64,000 nucleotides of DNA. It comes from JALORV01 sp963703945 (GTDB lineage: Bacteria > Pseudomonadota > Gammaproteobacteria > Burkholderiales > Burkholderiaceae_F). The stretch spans positions 186,001-250,000 of the forward strand of contig CAVPGM010000011.1 of the NCBI GenBank assembly GCA_963703945.1, read 5' to 3'. A model generated the notes under the pieces. It did not search any database. It had not been told where the DNA came from and was given only the letters and a program-made list of their open reading frames with translations. The number at the start of each line of letters is the position of its first letter. The first letter of the stretch is position 1. Made by a program: the position numbers and the translations under genes. Positions 55,975-64,000 of this stretch are shown here, piece by piece.

Positions 55975-56703
55975 ATGAACCCGACTGCCTCGACGGTAGG
56001 CGCTTATCTGCGCGACCTGCCGCCGGACCGTCGCGTGGCAATGGCGCGCTTGTGCAGCATGATTCGCCGCTCCGCCCGCGGAGTGCGCGAGAGCATGCGC
56101 TACGGGCTCGCGTTCTACGAACTGGACGGGCCGCTGTTCGCCCTCGAATCGGGCCGCCGCCACATGTCACTGTATGTGGCCGAAAAAGACGTCGTGCTGA
56201 AGCACCGGGAAGCGTTGCAGGGCGTCAACGCGGCGAAGAGCTACATCAAATTCTCGGACCTCAATCGCCTTCCGCTCGATGTCGTCGAGAAGATCGTGCG
56301 CGACTCCGTCGCAGCGAGACGCCAGCGGGTCTCGCAGGGTACGGTTCCGACGCAGGCCGAACTGCTGAAGCTCTGGGACATCAACGAGGAGGCGGCCGCG
56401 CCTCCGGCGACCACTGTCAAACTGCCGGTCGCGAAGCCGGCTGCCGCGATGACCGACGCGATCAACGCGATGGCGACATCGGTACGGGACGCGATGATCG
56501 CCGCGATCGACATCGCCACCGGCGCGCCGATCGCTGCCAAGCCGAGGACAGCACGCAAGCCCGTTCCGGCATCGAGCGCGGCAGCACGCGCAACCAAGCG
56601 CGCGACCCCGCGCAGCGTGTCGCGCGCTGCACCAATCAACGCTGCCGCCAAGAAGTCGGCCGCGAAGAAGTCCGCCAAGGCAGCGTCGGCACGTCGGCGC
56701 TAA
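55975..56703 (+). CDS. DUF1801 protein with histone-H1-like tail
   Basis: A 242-residue protein. The N-terminal half (about residues 1-115, VGAYLRDLPPDRRVAMARLC ... YIKFSDLNRLPLDVVEK) is a DUF1801 (YdhG/YjbR-like) domain. The C-terminal part is alanine/lysine/arginine-rich with AAKKSAAKKSAKAASARRR at the end, like bacterial H1-type tails that bind DNA. GGAGG 7 bases before ATG 55975 decides the start over ATG 55969. Possible nucleoid-associated protein (inference). Confidence 0.82.
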   Translation: MNPTASTVGAYLRDLPPDRRVAMARLCSMIRRSARGVRESMRYGLAFYELDGPLFALESGRRHMSLYVAEKDVVLKHREALQGVNAAKSYIKFSDLNRLPLDVVEKIVRDSVAARRQRVSQGTVPTQAELLKLWDINEEAAAPPATTVKLPVAKPAAAMTDAINAMATSVRDAMIAAIDIATGAPIAAKPRTARKPVPASSAAARATKRATPRSVSRAAPINAAAKKSAAKKSAKAASARRR

Positions 56704-56735
56704 GTAGCCGAGGTTGGCCAACTCGCAGACGCGCG

Positions 56736-57971
56736 TCACACCTGCGCGGCTCGCGTGTCCTCGATCACCTTGCCGTCGTTGGGAAGCGCACCCGGCAGCA
56801 CCAGCTCGACGGCACCGCCCAGCTTGGTGAGGCTACGCAATGACTCGGCGATCGCGCCGGGCAGCGCCTCGTCTCGGGACGTGCATTCCACCTTGAGTGT
56901 CATGGAATCGGTCTCGCCGGTACGCGAGATGACGAGGCGCATCCGGCCTATACCGGCATGTCGCCGTCCGATGTCCGCGATCTGTTCCGGACGAACAAAC
57001 ATCCCTTTCACCTTCGCAGTCTGATCGGCGCGCCCCATCCAGCCGCGCAGCCTGGTATTGGTCCGGCCACAGGGCGAGATTCCGGGCACGATGGCCGACA
57101 GGTCGCCCAGGCTCAGTCGGATCCAGGGGTGATGCGGATCGAAGGAAGTCACGACGACCTCGCCGACTTCGCCGTCCGGGACGGTATCGCCGGTGCCGGG
57201 CCTGACGATTTCGACGAGCACGTCTTCGTTGACGACCATGCCGGCCCGCGCCGAGGTTTCGTACGCGACAACGCCGAGGTCGGCCGTCGCATACAGCTGG
57301 TAGGCGTCGACGCCGCGAGACCGGAACTCGGCCTGCAAAGATGGCGGAAACGCCGCGCCCGATACCGCGGCCCTGACGATCGAACTCGCCTCCCGTCGTG
57401 CGGCGTGAGCGGCGTCCAGCAGGATCTTCAGAAAGTCCGGCGTTCCGGTGTACGCGGTCGGTCGGTAATGTTCGATCAGATCGAGCTGCTGCTCTGTATT
57501 GCCGGGCCCGGCCGGAATGACCGCGCAGCCCAGCGCACGCGCTCCGCCGTCGAGAATGAAACCTCCCGGCGTCAGGTGGTACGAGAACGTATTTAGCACC
57601 ACATCGCCGGCACGGAATCCTGCAGCGTACAGGCCGCGCGCCGCCCGCCAGGCATCGTCATGACGACTTTCCGGCTCGTAAATCGGTCCGGGCGACGTAA
57701 AGAGCCGGCCGAAGCGATCGATCGGATCGGCAATGAGGCCGCCGAATGGTGGCGCTGCCTTCTGCAACGGCGGCAGCTCGGACTTGCGCAGGACCGGCAA
57801 ACGCGCAAGATCGGCCCTTGTCAGCACATCGGCCGGGTTCACGTCGCCAAGGTGACGACGCCAGCCTGGAGCCTTCATTGCATTGGCCACCAGGCCGGGC
57901 AAGTGCCCCATCAGGTCGAGTTCGCGCTGCCGCGGATCGCGTGTCTCACGGCTGTCGTATGGCTGCGTCAT
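56736..57971 (-). CDS. PaaK-like CoA ligase
   Basis: A 411-residue adenylate-forming enzyme of the phenylacetate-CoA ligase branch. Motifs: LFTSPGPIYEPE (P-loop-like nucleotide region), YQLYATADLGVVAYE, LGDLSAIVPGISPCGRTN and the C-terminal VKGMFVRPEQIADI with the catalytic lysine region. It activates a carboxylic acid to a CoA thioester. Placement directly behind a branched-chain-type ABC importer (minus strand) suggests it activates the transported acid. It follows the small lipoprotein by 26 bases. Confidence 0.88.
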   Translation of the reverse strand: MTQPYDSRETRDPRQRELDLMGHLPGLVANAMKAPGWRRHLGDVNPADVLTRADLARLPVLRKSELPPLQKAAPPFGGLIADPIDRFGRLFTSPGPIYEPESRHDDAWRAARGLYAAGFRAGDVVLNTFSYHLTPGGFILDGGARALGCAVIPAGPGNTEQQLDLIEHYRPTAYTGTPDFLKILLDAAHAARREASSIVRAAVSGAAFPPSLQAEFRSRGVDAYQLYATADLGVVAYETSARAGMVVNEDVLVEIVRPGTGDTVPDGEVGEVVVTSFDPHHPWIRLSLGDLSAIVPGISPCGRTNTRLRGWMGRADQTAKVKGMFVRPEQIADIGRRHAGIGRMRLVISRTGETDSMTLKVECTSRDEALPGAIAESLRSLTKLGGAVELVLPGALPNDGKVIEDTRAAQV

Positions 57972-57997
57972 TCGATGACCCTGAAACGGTTGCCCAA

Positions 57998-58237
57998 CTA
58001 TTTGCCCGCGGCCTCGATTTCCGCTCGTCGACGCTCAGCCTCCTGCTGAGCAGCGTCGAGCTTGCTCTTGACCGGATCGATCGTCGTCTGACGCGTGGGC
58101 AGCGGCGTGTTCGCCGGTTCGTCGCTGCGCGGCGCGCAGGCCCCCACCGCAGTCACGCCGCTTGCCATCAGCAGTGTCGCCATCGTCCGCCGGGCTCGCC
58201 ATCCCGCGTTCGGCGCGGAGTGAGGCGCCTTCACCAT
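57998..58237 (-). CDS. Small lipoprotein
   Basis: A 79-residue protein with a signal peptide ending in a lipobox (MASGVTAVGAC), then a short, charged region with a coiled-coil tendency (SKLDAAQQEAERRRAEIEAA). No known family. The start at 58237 lacks a clear ribosome site; ATG 58183 is an alternative. Between the H1-like gene and the CoA ligase on the same strand. Confidence 0.6.
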   Translation of the reverse strand: MVKAPHSAPNAGWRARRTMATLLMASGVTAVGACAPRSDEPANTPLPTRQTTIDPVKSKLDAAQQEAERRRAEIEAAGK

Positions 58238-58268
58238 CGATCGTCACGCATCGTTGCTGCCGGCTCCT

Positions 58269-58640
58269 TCAAGCCCTCGAACGAACTCGCTTGACCGCGG
58301 AGCGCAGCCTGCGCACCAGCTTGCGGGCGACCTTCCGCGCAGTCGCTGCACGCGCGGCAACCTTCGTGACGACGCGCTTCACCGTCGACTTGCGCGACGC
58401 CGCGCCGGTGCGCGTCGTCTTGGCTGCGACCTTCGCGGACTTCCTGGCAGCCTTCTTCGCCGCCGCCTTGCGTTCTGCCTCGCTGCCCCGCTTGATATCC
58501 ATCGCGTGAGCTCGCGAATACTGCTGGATGTCCTTGAACTTCCCGCTCGCGTCGCGCACGGCGTAGAGCTTCTTGCCGCCGGAGCTGTACATCACGGTAC
58601 GGCGGGCTTTCTTCCTGGCGGCTTTCTTGGCTGTGGCCAT
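58269..58640 (-). CDS. Lysine/alanine-rich histone-H1-like protein
   Basis: A 123-residue very basic protein. The N-terminal segment (RRTVMYSSGGKKLYAVRDAS and KFKDIQQYSRAHAMDIKRGS) is a compact conserved motif, and the C-terminal half is Ala/Lys/Arg-rich (ERKAAAKKAARKSAKVAAKT). This layout matches short bacterial H1-like/nucleoid proteins. Its gene lies between livF and the lipoprotein. ATCGATCC... no ribosome site of note; the start is the first ATG (MATAKKAARKKARR). Confidence 0.78.
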   Translation of the reverse strand: MATAKKAARKKARRTVMYSSGGKKLYAVRDASGKFKDIQQYSRAHAMDIKRGSEAERKAAAKKAARKSAKVAAKTTRTGAASRKSTVKRVVTKVAARAATARKVARKLVRRLRSAVKRVRSRA

Positions 58641-58733
58641 CGATCCTCCCCGTTAGCGCGGACCGCTTGCGCCTGCCAGTCCGCGCATGCTGACAGGCGC
58701 CACGAACGCGACGCGACGATCGCTCCCAGACCG

Positions 58734-59555
58734 TCAGGCGAGCCAGCGCTTGCGGCGCTTGTAGAACTTCGCGTCGCGGAAATTCTTGCGTCCGGCCTTG
58801 GACAGCCCGAGATAGAACTCCTTGACGTCCTCGTTCTCGCGCAGAGACTCGGCCTTGCCGTCCATCACGACGCGGCCGTTCTCCAGGATGTAGCCGTAGT
58901 CCGAGAAGCGCAAGGCGATGTTGGTGTTCTGCTCAGCAAGGAGGAACGACACGCCCTCTTTCTTGTTGAGATCCTGAACAATGGCAAAGATCTCCTCCAC
59001 CACCTGCGGCGCAAGCCCCATCGACGGCTCGTCCAGCAGGATCATCGATGGCCGCGCCATCAGCGCGCGCCCGATGGCCGTCATCTGCTGCTCTCCACCG
59101 GATGTGTAGCCCGACTGACTCGCACTGCGCTGCTTCAGCCGCGGGAAATAGCCATAGACCTTTTCGAGATCAGCCGCCACTTCGGCGCGCGACTTGCCGC
59201 GTCCCGATGCTCCCCTCGAATAGGCACCAGATAGCAGGTTGTCCTCGACCGTGAGGTGGGCGAAGCAGCGCCTTCCTTCCATTACTTGCACCACGCCGCG
59301 CCTGACCAGATCGTAGGCCGTCAGACGTTCGATCTTCTCGCCACGATATTCGATGGAACCCTTGGTGACTTCGCCGCGTTCGCCGTGCAGCAGGTTGGAG
59401 ACCGCGCGCAGCGTCGTCGTCTTGCCGGCCCCGTTGGCTCCAAGCAGCGCGACGATGCCGCCTTCGGGCACGGTCAGCGAGACCCCCTTGAGCACGAGGA
59501 TCACGTGGTTGTAAATGACCTCGATGCCGTTGACGTTGAGCAGCGGTTTCGTCAC
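58734..59555 (-). CDS. livF: Branched-chain-type ABC transporter ATPase LivF
   Basis: A 273-residue ATPase. Walker A LGANGAGKTTTLRAVSNLL, signature YTSGGEQQMTAIGRALMARP and Walker B ILLDEPSMGLAP are intact, and VMEGRRCFAHLTVEDNL is typical of LivF. A C-terminal extension of about 30 residues (GLSKAGRKNFRDAKFYKRRK) goes beyond the usual 235. The GTG at 59555 has CGGAG upstream; the open frame reaches 59669 without homology. Confidence 0.92.
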   Translation of the reverse strand: MTKPLLNVNGIEVIYNHVILVLKGVSLTVPEGGIVALLGANGAGKTTTLRAVSNLLHGERGEVTKGSIEYRGEKIERLTAYDLVRRGVVQVMEGRRCFAHLTVEDNLLSGAYSRGASGRGKSRAEVAADLEKVYGYFPRLKQRSASQSGYTSGGEQQMTAIGRALMARPSMILLDEPSMGLAPQVVEEIFAIVQDLNKKEGVSFLLAEQNTNIALRFSDYGYILENGRVVMDGKAESLRENEDVKEFYLGLSKAGRKNFRDAKFYKRRKRWLA

Positions 59556-59604
59556 CGTTGATCTCCGTGGCAGCGGCCGCCTCGCGGCGGTCGCTGCCCC
59601 GAAA

Positions 59605-61029
59605 CTACTTCTTGGCCGGGATGACCGCCGCGGGTGCCGCGGTCTTGCCGGTGATCGCCTTGTCGGCATCCGCCATTTCTGACGCGCAACTGCGCATCGT
59701 CAGCTTCTTGTCGGCGACGTATTTCTGCGCCGCGTTCTTGATCATCGGCTTGATGATCTGGTTGTCCGCTTCGTAGAAGTCGGACACGAACACCCACTTG
59801 GCGCCGTCCCACTGCTGGATGCGGGCCATGCGGGCGCCGGCGTGGTCACGGCAGTTCGTCGCCAGCGGCTTCATCACGCCGGCAAGGCCGAGTGCCTCGA
59901 GCCGCTTGGCGTCAAGATTGAGGTTTTCGAGACCGTAACGTACCTGCTCGCCGGTCAGCGGCTTCTGCCCGTAGCGGAACTGCGCCTGGCGCACGCCTTC
60001 GACCTGGAGCATCGCGCTGATCATGCCGCGCGTGTAGAGCACCGATCCCACCTCCTCTTTCGGGCCGGTACCCTGGCCCTTCTCGTGGACCTGCTTCAGG
60101 ATTTCCTCATGCACCTTGGCGCGGCCGGCGCCATGCTGCAGCGCCAGCCCGTTGTAGCCCTTGGCATCGGCACCGACCGGTGTGACATCGGGCTCAGCGG
60201 CCGCCCACCAGACGCCGTACATCTTGTCGCGCGGGTAGCCGGTGGCCACCGCCTCGCGCAAGGCTGTCGAATTCATCACGCCCCACCCCCAGAGGAATAC
60301 ATAATCCGGACGGTTCTGGCGGATCTGCAGCCACGCGGCCTTCTGTTCGACACCCGGGTGCGTGACCGGAATCGTGATCAGCTCGAAGCCGTGCAGCTTG
60401 GCGCGCTCCTGCAGCAGCGCGATCGGCTCCTTCCCGTAGGGCGAGTCGTGATAGACGAGCGCGATCTTCTTGCCCTTCAGCTTGTCGACGCCGCCGTTGA
60501 GCTTGCCGACGTGCTGTATCAGGATGTCGGCCCCGTCCCAGTAGGTACCCATCAGCGGAAAGTTCCAGGGAAAAGCTTCGCCTTCCACCGACTCAGAGCG
60601 TCCGTAGCCGGCAGTAATCAGCGGGATCTTGTCCGTCGGAACCTTATCGGTCAGCGCAAACGTAACGCCCGTCGACAGGGGCTGGACCGCGGAAACGAAA
60701 GGCTTCGTCTTCAGCCGCTCGTAGCACTCGACGCCGCGGTCGGTCGCGTAGCCGAATTCACATTCTTCCCAGACAATCTTCACGCCGTTGATTCCGCCCT
60801 GAGCATTCACGAGCTTCAGGTAGTCGACATAACCGTTGGCCCAGGGCGTGCCATTGGGCGCGTAGGCGCCGGTCCGATACACGAGGATCGGGAAGAACTG
60901 CTCGCCCTTGTTGGCGGCGGGCGCGGCCTTGGTCTGCGCCTCGGTGCTGGCCGGGAGCGCGAGCGAAACGACGGCAGCAAGACCCGCTACCGCTATCGCC
61001 GCCGCGTTCAATCTGAACGTCTTTGTCAT
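59605..61029 (-). CDS. livK: Branched-chain-type ABC transporter substrate-binding protein
   Basis: A 474-residue periplasmic binding protein, family 5/6 (LivK/UrtA-like), larger than LivK proper. A signal peptide is present (FRLNAAAIAVAGLAAVVSLA, cleavage near STEAQ). Mature features: ILVYRTGAYAPNGTPWANGY, FVSAVQPLSTGVTF, DSPYGKEPIALLQE and FLWGWGVMNSTALREAVATG. Members of this length often bind aromatic or dicarboxylic acids rather than leucine. ATG 61029 has AAGGAGACAGCG upstream. Confidence 0.9.
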   Translation of the reverse strand: MTKTFRLNAAAIAVAGLAAVVSLALPASTEAQTKAAPAANKGEQFFPILVYRTGAYAPNGTPWANGYVDYLKLVNAQGGINGVKIVWEECEFGYATDRGVECYERLKTKPFVSAVQPLSTGVTFALTDKVPTDKIPLITAGYGRSESVEGEAFPWNFPLMGTYWDGADILIQHVGKLNGGVDKLKGKKIALVYHDSPYGKEPIALLQERAKLHGFELITIPVTHPGVEQKAAWLQIRQNRPDYVFLWGWGVMNSTALREAVATGYPRDKMYGVWWAAAEPDVTPVGADAKGYNGLALQHGAGRAKVHEEILKQVHEKGQGTGPKEEVGSVLYTRGMISAMLQVEGVRQAQFRYGQKPLTGEQVRYGLENLNLDAKRLEALGLAGVMKPLATNCRDHAGARMARIQQWDGAKWVFVSDFYEADNQIIKPMIKNAAQKYVADKKLTMRSCASEMADADKAITGKTAAPAAVIPAKK

Positions 61030-61093
61030 CGCTGTCTCCTTGAAATGAACAGGGTCCAAGCCTGTTGTGTTGTCTGCCGTCGCTCCGTGGACC

Positions 61094-62158
61094 TCAGTGC
61101 GGGAACGGCCATAGTCTCAATTTTTCCTTGCCGATCGACCAGAGCCGGGCAAGGCCGTGCGGCTCGACGATCAGGAAGAAAACGATCAGGCTGCCGAAGA
61201 TCATTGCCTCCAGGTGCGACGAAAATGCCGTCGAGATCTCGATGCCGAACCAACCCGGCACCTGATTCAGCAGCAGCGGAAGTATCACGATGAATGCAGC
61301 ACCGAAATAACAGCCTAGCAGCGATCCCATGCCACCGATGATGATCATGAACAGCAGATTGAGCGATAGGTTCACATTGAACGCCAGCGGCTCCCAGGCG
61401 CCCAGTCGGATGAACCCCCAGAGCGCACCGGCCACACCAGCGTAGAACGAACTGACTGCGAAAGCGGAAAGCTTTGCGTACAGCGGCCGGATGCCGATCA
61501 CCTCGGCGGCGACATCCATGTCGCGGATCGCCATCCAGCCGCGGCCGATGTGCCCGCGGACGAGGTTCTTGGCCGCGAGTGTCATGATCACGGCGATCGA
61601 CAGCACGAACAGGTACTTCTCTGTCGGCGTTTCGATCGACCAGCCGAACATCTCGATCGGCGGCGTCGACACCGAACCCGACGACGAATAGTTGGTGAAC
61701 CACTTGACGCGTGCGAACAGCCAGTCGATGAAGAACTGCGCGGCCAGCGTCGCGACCGCAAGATACAGACCCTTGATGCGCAGGCTCGGGATGCCGAACA
61801 GGACGCCTACCAGCGCAGCGATGCCTCCCGAAAGGATCAGAACGACGACGAAATTGAGCGCAGGAACGCGGATCACGAAGTTGTAGGCGGCATACGCGCC
61901 GACCGCCATGAAGGCCGCCGTTCCGAGCGAGATCTGCCCGCAGTAGCCGACGAGTATGTTCAGGCCCATCGCGGCGATAGCCAGGATCAGGAACGGAACT
62001 ATGAGCGAGAGGAGCAGGTACTCGGTGCCGATCGCCGGTATCAGAAGGTAGGCGAACGCCAGCAGGACGAGCATGAACCAGCGGTCCTGCACGATCGGCA
62101 GGATCTGTTGGTCCTCGGCGTATGAGACCTTGAACTGGCCGTTTTCGCGGTAGAGCAT
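61094..62158 (-). CDS. livM: Branched-chain-type ABC transporter permease LivM
   Basis: A 354-residue membrane permease with nine or ten helices; LNILVGYCGQISLGTAAFMA, GLYLAVATLAAQFFIDWLFA and GHIGRGWMAIRDMDVAAEVI (coupling loop to the ATPase) are LivM-like. The gap to livK is 64 bases, to livH 22. Confidence 0.92.
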   Translation of the reverse strand: MLYRENGQFKVSYAEDQQILPIVQDRWFMLVLLAFAYLLIPAIGTEYLLLSLIVPFLILAIAAMGLNILVGYCGQISLGTAAFMAVGAYAAYNFVIRVPALNFVVVLILSGGIAALVGVLFGIPSLRIKGLYLAVATLAAQFFIDWLFARVKWFTNYSSSGSVSTPPIEMFGWSIETPTEKYLFVLSIAVIMTLAAKNLVRGHIGRGWMAIRDMDVAAEVIGIRPLYAKLSAFAVSSFYAGVAGALWGFIRLGAWEPLAFNVNLSLNLLFMIIIGGMGSLLGCYFGAAFIVILPLLLNQVPGWFGIEISTAFSSHLEAMIFGSLIVFFLIVEPHGLARLWSIGKEKLRLWPFPH

Positions 62159-62180
62159 CGCGGTCGCTCAGGCTCTCGCG

Positions 62181-63191
62181 CTACACGCGGTCGATGTGCT
62201 TTTCACCGAACAATCCTTCCGGCCGCACCAGCAGGAACAGCAGTGCCAACACATAGGCGAACCAGTTTTCGATACCTCCGCCTGCAAGGTCGAACTCGCG
62301 CACCGCGATCGGCCCCAGAAAGACTTCGGCGAACTTCTCCCCGACGCCGATGATGAGTCCTCCAAGAATCGCTCCTGGCACCGAGGTGAAGCCGCCGAGT
62401 ATCACCACCGGCAGTGCCTTCAGCGCGATCAGCGACAGCGAGAACTGAACACCGAGCTTGGATCCCCAGATGATGCCGGCTACCAGCGCGACGAAGCCCG
62501 CGACGGCCCAGACGATGACCCAGATCCGGTTCAGCGGAATGCCGATCGACTGCGCCGCCTGGTGGTCGTCGGCAACCGCGCGCAGCGCCCGACCGGTTGG
62601 CGTCTTCTGGAAGAACACAGCCAGTGCGAGTACCAGCAGCCCTGCGATGGCCGCCGCCACCAGGTCCTCGGTATTGATCAGGATGCCGCCTTCGAAGATC
62701 TTCTCGGCAACCAGCAGCGGCGTCTTCGGCAGGCCAGTCTCGATCCTGTAGATGTCGCTGCCCCAGATCGTCTGTCCGAAGCCGTCGAGGAAGTAACTGA
62801 CCCCCAGCGTCGCCATCAGCAGGACCACGGCGTCCTGGTTCACCAGGTGACGCAGCACCAGTCGTTCGATCACCCATGCCAGCAGTGCCATGATGCCGAC
62901 CGTCAGCACGAACGCGAGCGCCAGAGGCATGACCTCGGCGATCCGCGCCACCGACAGCGCAGCGAACAGGACCATCGCGCCCTGCGCGAAGTTGAACACG
63001 CCGGACGCCTTGAAGATGAGCACGAACCCAAGTGCCACCAGCGAGTACATGACGCCGGACATCAGGCCGCCCAGCAACACCTCGACGTAGAAGCCGGGTG
63101 TCGTCGTGCCGAGTGCGAGCGGCGCCACCATTCCGATCGCCATGACGACGAACATCAGTACCAGCGGCCAGTTTCTTGCAAGCATGTGCAT
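62181..63191 (-). CDS. livH: Branched-chain-type ABC transporter permease LivH
   Basis: A 336-residue permease. LMSGVMYSLVALGFVLIFKA, FNFAQGAMVLFAALSVARIA, TPTGRALRAVADDHQAAQSI (coupling loop) and VPGAILGGLIIGVGEKFAEV are LivH hallmarks. The start is ATG 63191 (or ATG 63185). 11 bases after livG. Confidence 0.92.
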   Translation of the reverse strand: MHMLARNWPLVLMFVVMAIGMVAPLALGTTTPGFYVEVLLGGLMSGVMYSLVALGFVLIFKASGVFNFAQGAMVLFAALSVARIAEVMPLALAFVLTVGIMALLAWVIERLVLRHLVNQDAVVLLMATLGVSYFLDGFGQTIWGSDIYRIETGLPKTPLLVAEKIFEGGILINTEDLVAAAIAGLLVLALAVFFQKTPTGRALRAVADDHQAAQSIGIPLNRIWVIVWAVAGFVALVAGIIWGSKLGVQFSLSLIALKALPVVILGGFTSVPGAILGGLIIGVGEKFAEVFLGPIAVREFDLAGGGIENWFAYVLALLFLLVRPEGLFGEKHIDRV

Positions 63192-63202
63192 CGGAGCGGG
63201 CC

Positions 63203-63988
63203 TCAGTGTGCGACGCCCAGGTAGGCGGCGATCACCTGCTCGTTGCTGCGGACTTCGTCGGGTGTGCCGTCGCCGATCTTCTTGCCGTAGTCGAGCACCA
63301 CGACCCGGTCCGAAATGTCCATCACCACGCCCATGTCGTGCTCGATCAGCACGATCGTGGTGCCGAACTCTTCGTTGACGTCGAGCACGAAGCGCGACAT
63401 GTCCTGCTTTTCCTCCAGGTTCATACCGGCCATCGGCTCGTCGAGCAGCAGGATCTTCGGCTCCATAGCAAGCGCCCGGCCTAGGTCGACACGCTTCTGC
63501 AATCCGTACGGAAGGCGCCCGACCGGCGTCTTCCGATACGCCTGGATCTCGAGAAAATCGATGATGTGCTCGACGAACTCGCGGTGGCGCAGTTCCTCGC
63601 GACGCGCGGGTCCCAGATGCGCGGCCTGAAGCAAGACCCCGGTGCGCATGCGCAGGTTGCGTCCGGTCATGATGTTGTCGAGGACGGACATGCCCTTGAA
63701 CAGAGCCAGGCTCTGGAAAGTGCGCCCGAAGCCCTGCGCCGCGGCGTCGTGCGGATCCATTGCCGAGCGCACCTTGCCGCCGAACACGATGCGTCCCTGC
63801 TGCGGGTGATACACGCCGTTGATGACGTTCAGCATCGAGCTCTTGCCCGCGCCATTGGGACCGATGATCGCGCGGATCTCGTGCTCGCGAACGTCGAACG
63901 ACACGCCCTGGATGGCCTTGACGCCGCCGAACGACAGCCAGACCTCCTCGACGCTGAGGAGCACCTCGCCAGGCTCGCGGCGATTCAA
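63203..63988 (-). CDS. livG: Branched-chain-type ABC transporter ATPase LivG
   Basis: A 261-residue ATPase. Walker A IIGPNGAGKSSMLNVINGVY, the signature region in GRLPYGLQKRVDLGRALAME and Walker B LLLDEPMAGMNLEEKQD match LivG. TTG start at 63988 has CGGAGG 6 bases upstream (63995-64000), at the window edge; the true start could lie further out. It heads the operon livG-H-M-K-F toward the CoA ligase. Confidence 0.92.
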   Translation of the reverse strand: MNRREPGEVLLSVEEVWLSFGGVKAIQGVSFDVREHEIRAIIGPNGAGKSSMLNVINGVYHPQQGRIVFGGKVRSAMDPHDAAAQGFGRTFQSLALFKGMSVLDNIMTGRNLRMRTGVLLQAAHLGPARREELRHREFVEHIIDFLEIQAYRKTPVGRLPYGLQKRVDLGRALAMEPKILLLDEPMAGMNLEEKQDMSRFVLDVNEEFGTTIVLIEHDMGVVMDISDRVVVLDYGKKIGDGTPDEVRSNEQVIAAYLGVAH

Positions 63989-64000
63989 GCCGAGCCTCCG

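Overview
The window is GC-rich (roughly two thirds G+C by eye), densely packed, bacterial chromosome. Gene content (AceK, LiuR-type MerR regulator with liu genes, an FdoGHI-type selenocysteine formate dehydrogenase, branched-chain-amino-acid-type ABC transporter next to a PaaK-like ligase, several acyl-CoA dehydrogenases) and short intergenic repeats with a CCCCCCGAGGGGG core suggest a betaproteobacterium, probably Burkholderiales. I cannot name a genus. No phage, IS element, CRISPR array or rRNA operon was seen. Two genes (recQ near 3060, an MFS transporter near 30260) carry what looks like a single extra base; either both are decaying or the assembly holds indel errors.

Layout. 1-4.5 kb: 3' part of a cystathionine beta-lyase, a metallo-beta-lactamase-fold hydrolase divergent from a MerR/LiuR regulator across a perfect palindrome, and recQ. 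4.5-6.7 kb: a small membrane protein, then a second copy of the same palindrome in front of a thioesterase and isovaleryl-CoA dehydrogenase. 6.8-17.1 kb: one long operon-like run holding a sugar/polyol-type ABC importer (binding protein, two permeases, small membrane protein, two different ATPases) followed by a full PTS-dependent dihydroxyacetone kinase relay (DhaL, DhaM, HPr, Enzyme I, a small HTH-like protein, DhaK). The architecture predicts import of a three-carbon polyol or related substrate coupled to PEP-driven phosphorylation. 17-29.4 kb: thioesterase, ASCH-GNAT fusion, two LysE exporters, AceK, thiolase, SDR, RidA-like protein, acyl-CoA dehydrogenase, DapB-like reductase, methyltransferase, HCCA isomerase, GST, DinB. 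29.4-40 kb: MFS transporter, then the leucine/isovalerate path (liuB, an acyl-CoA dehydrogenase, liuC, liuD, liuE), interleaved with a secreted protein, a DUF4126 protein, a relic copy of the liuD start and a truncated hydroxyacid dehydrogenase.

40-44.7 kb: alpha/beta hydrolase, CDP-alcohol phosphatidyltransferase, EamA transporter, hotdog thioesterase, DUF1289 protein, MBL-fold hydrolase. 44.7-55.1 kb (minus strand): a selenocysteine island. It holds formate dehydrogenase alpha with an in-frame TGA at 54462-54464 followed by a SECIS-like hairpin, beta and gamma subunits, fdhE, selA, selB, tRNA-Sec (anticodon TCA), then a GcvH-like lipoyl-domain protein, a DsrE-like protein and a 36-residue membrane peptide. 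The last three are not part of any described formate dehydrogenase or Sec pathway and are the best candidate for an undescribed function here.

55.1-64 kb: a DUF3455 lipoprotein, a DUF1801 protein with a histone-H1-like tail, and on the minus strand a livG-livH-livM-livK-livF transporter followed by a lysine-rich H1-like protein, a small lipoprotein and a PaaK-like CoA ligase, suggesting uptake and CoA activation of a carboxylic acid. No stretch over 300 bases lacks a gene.
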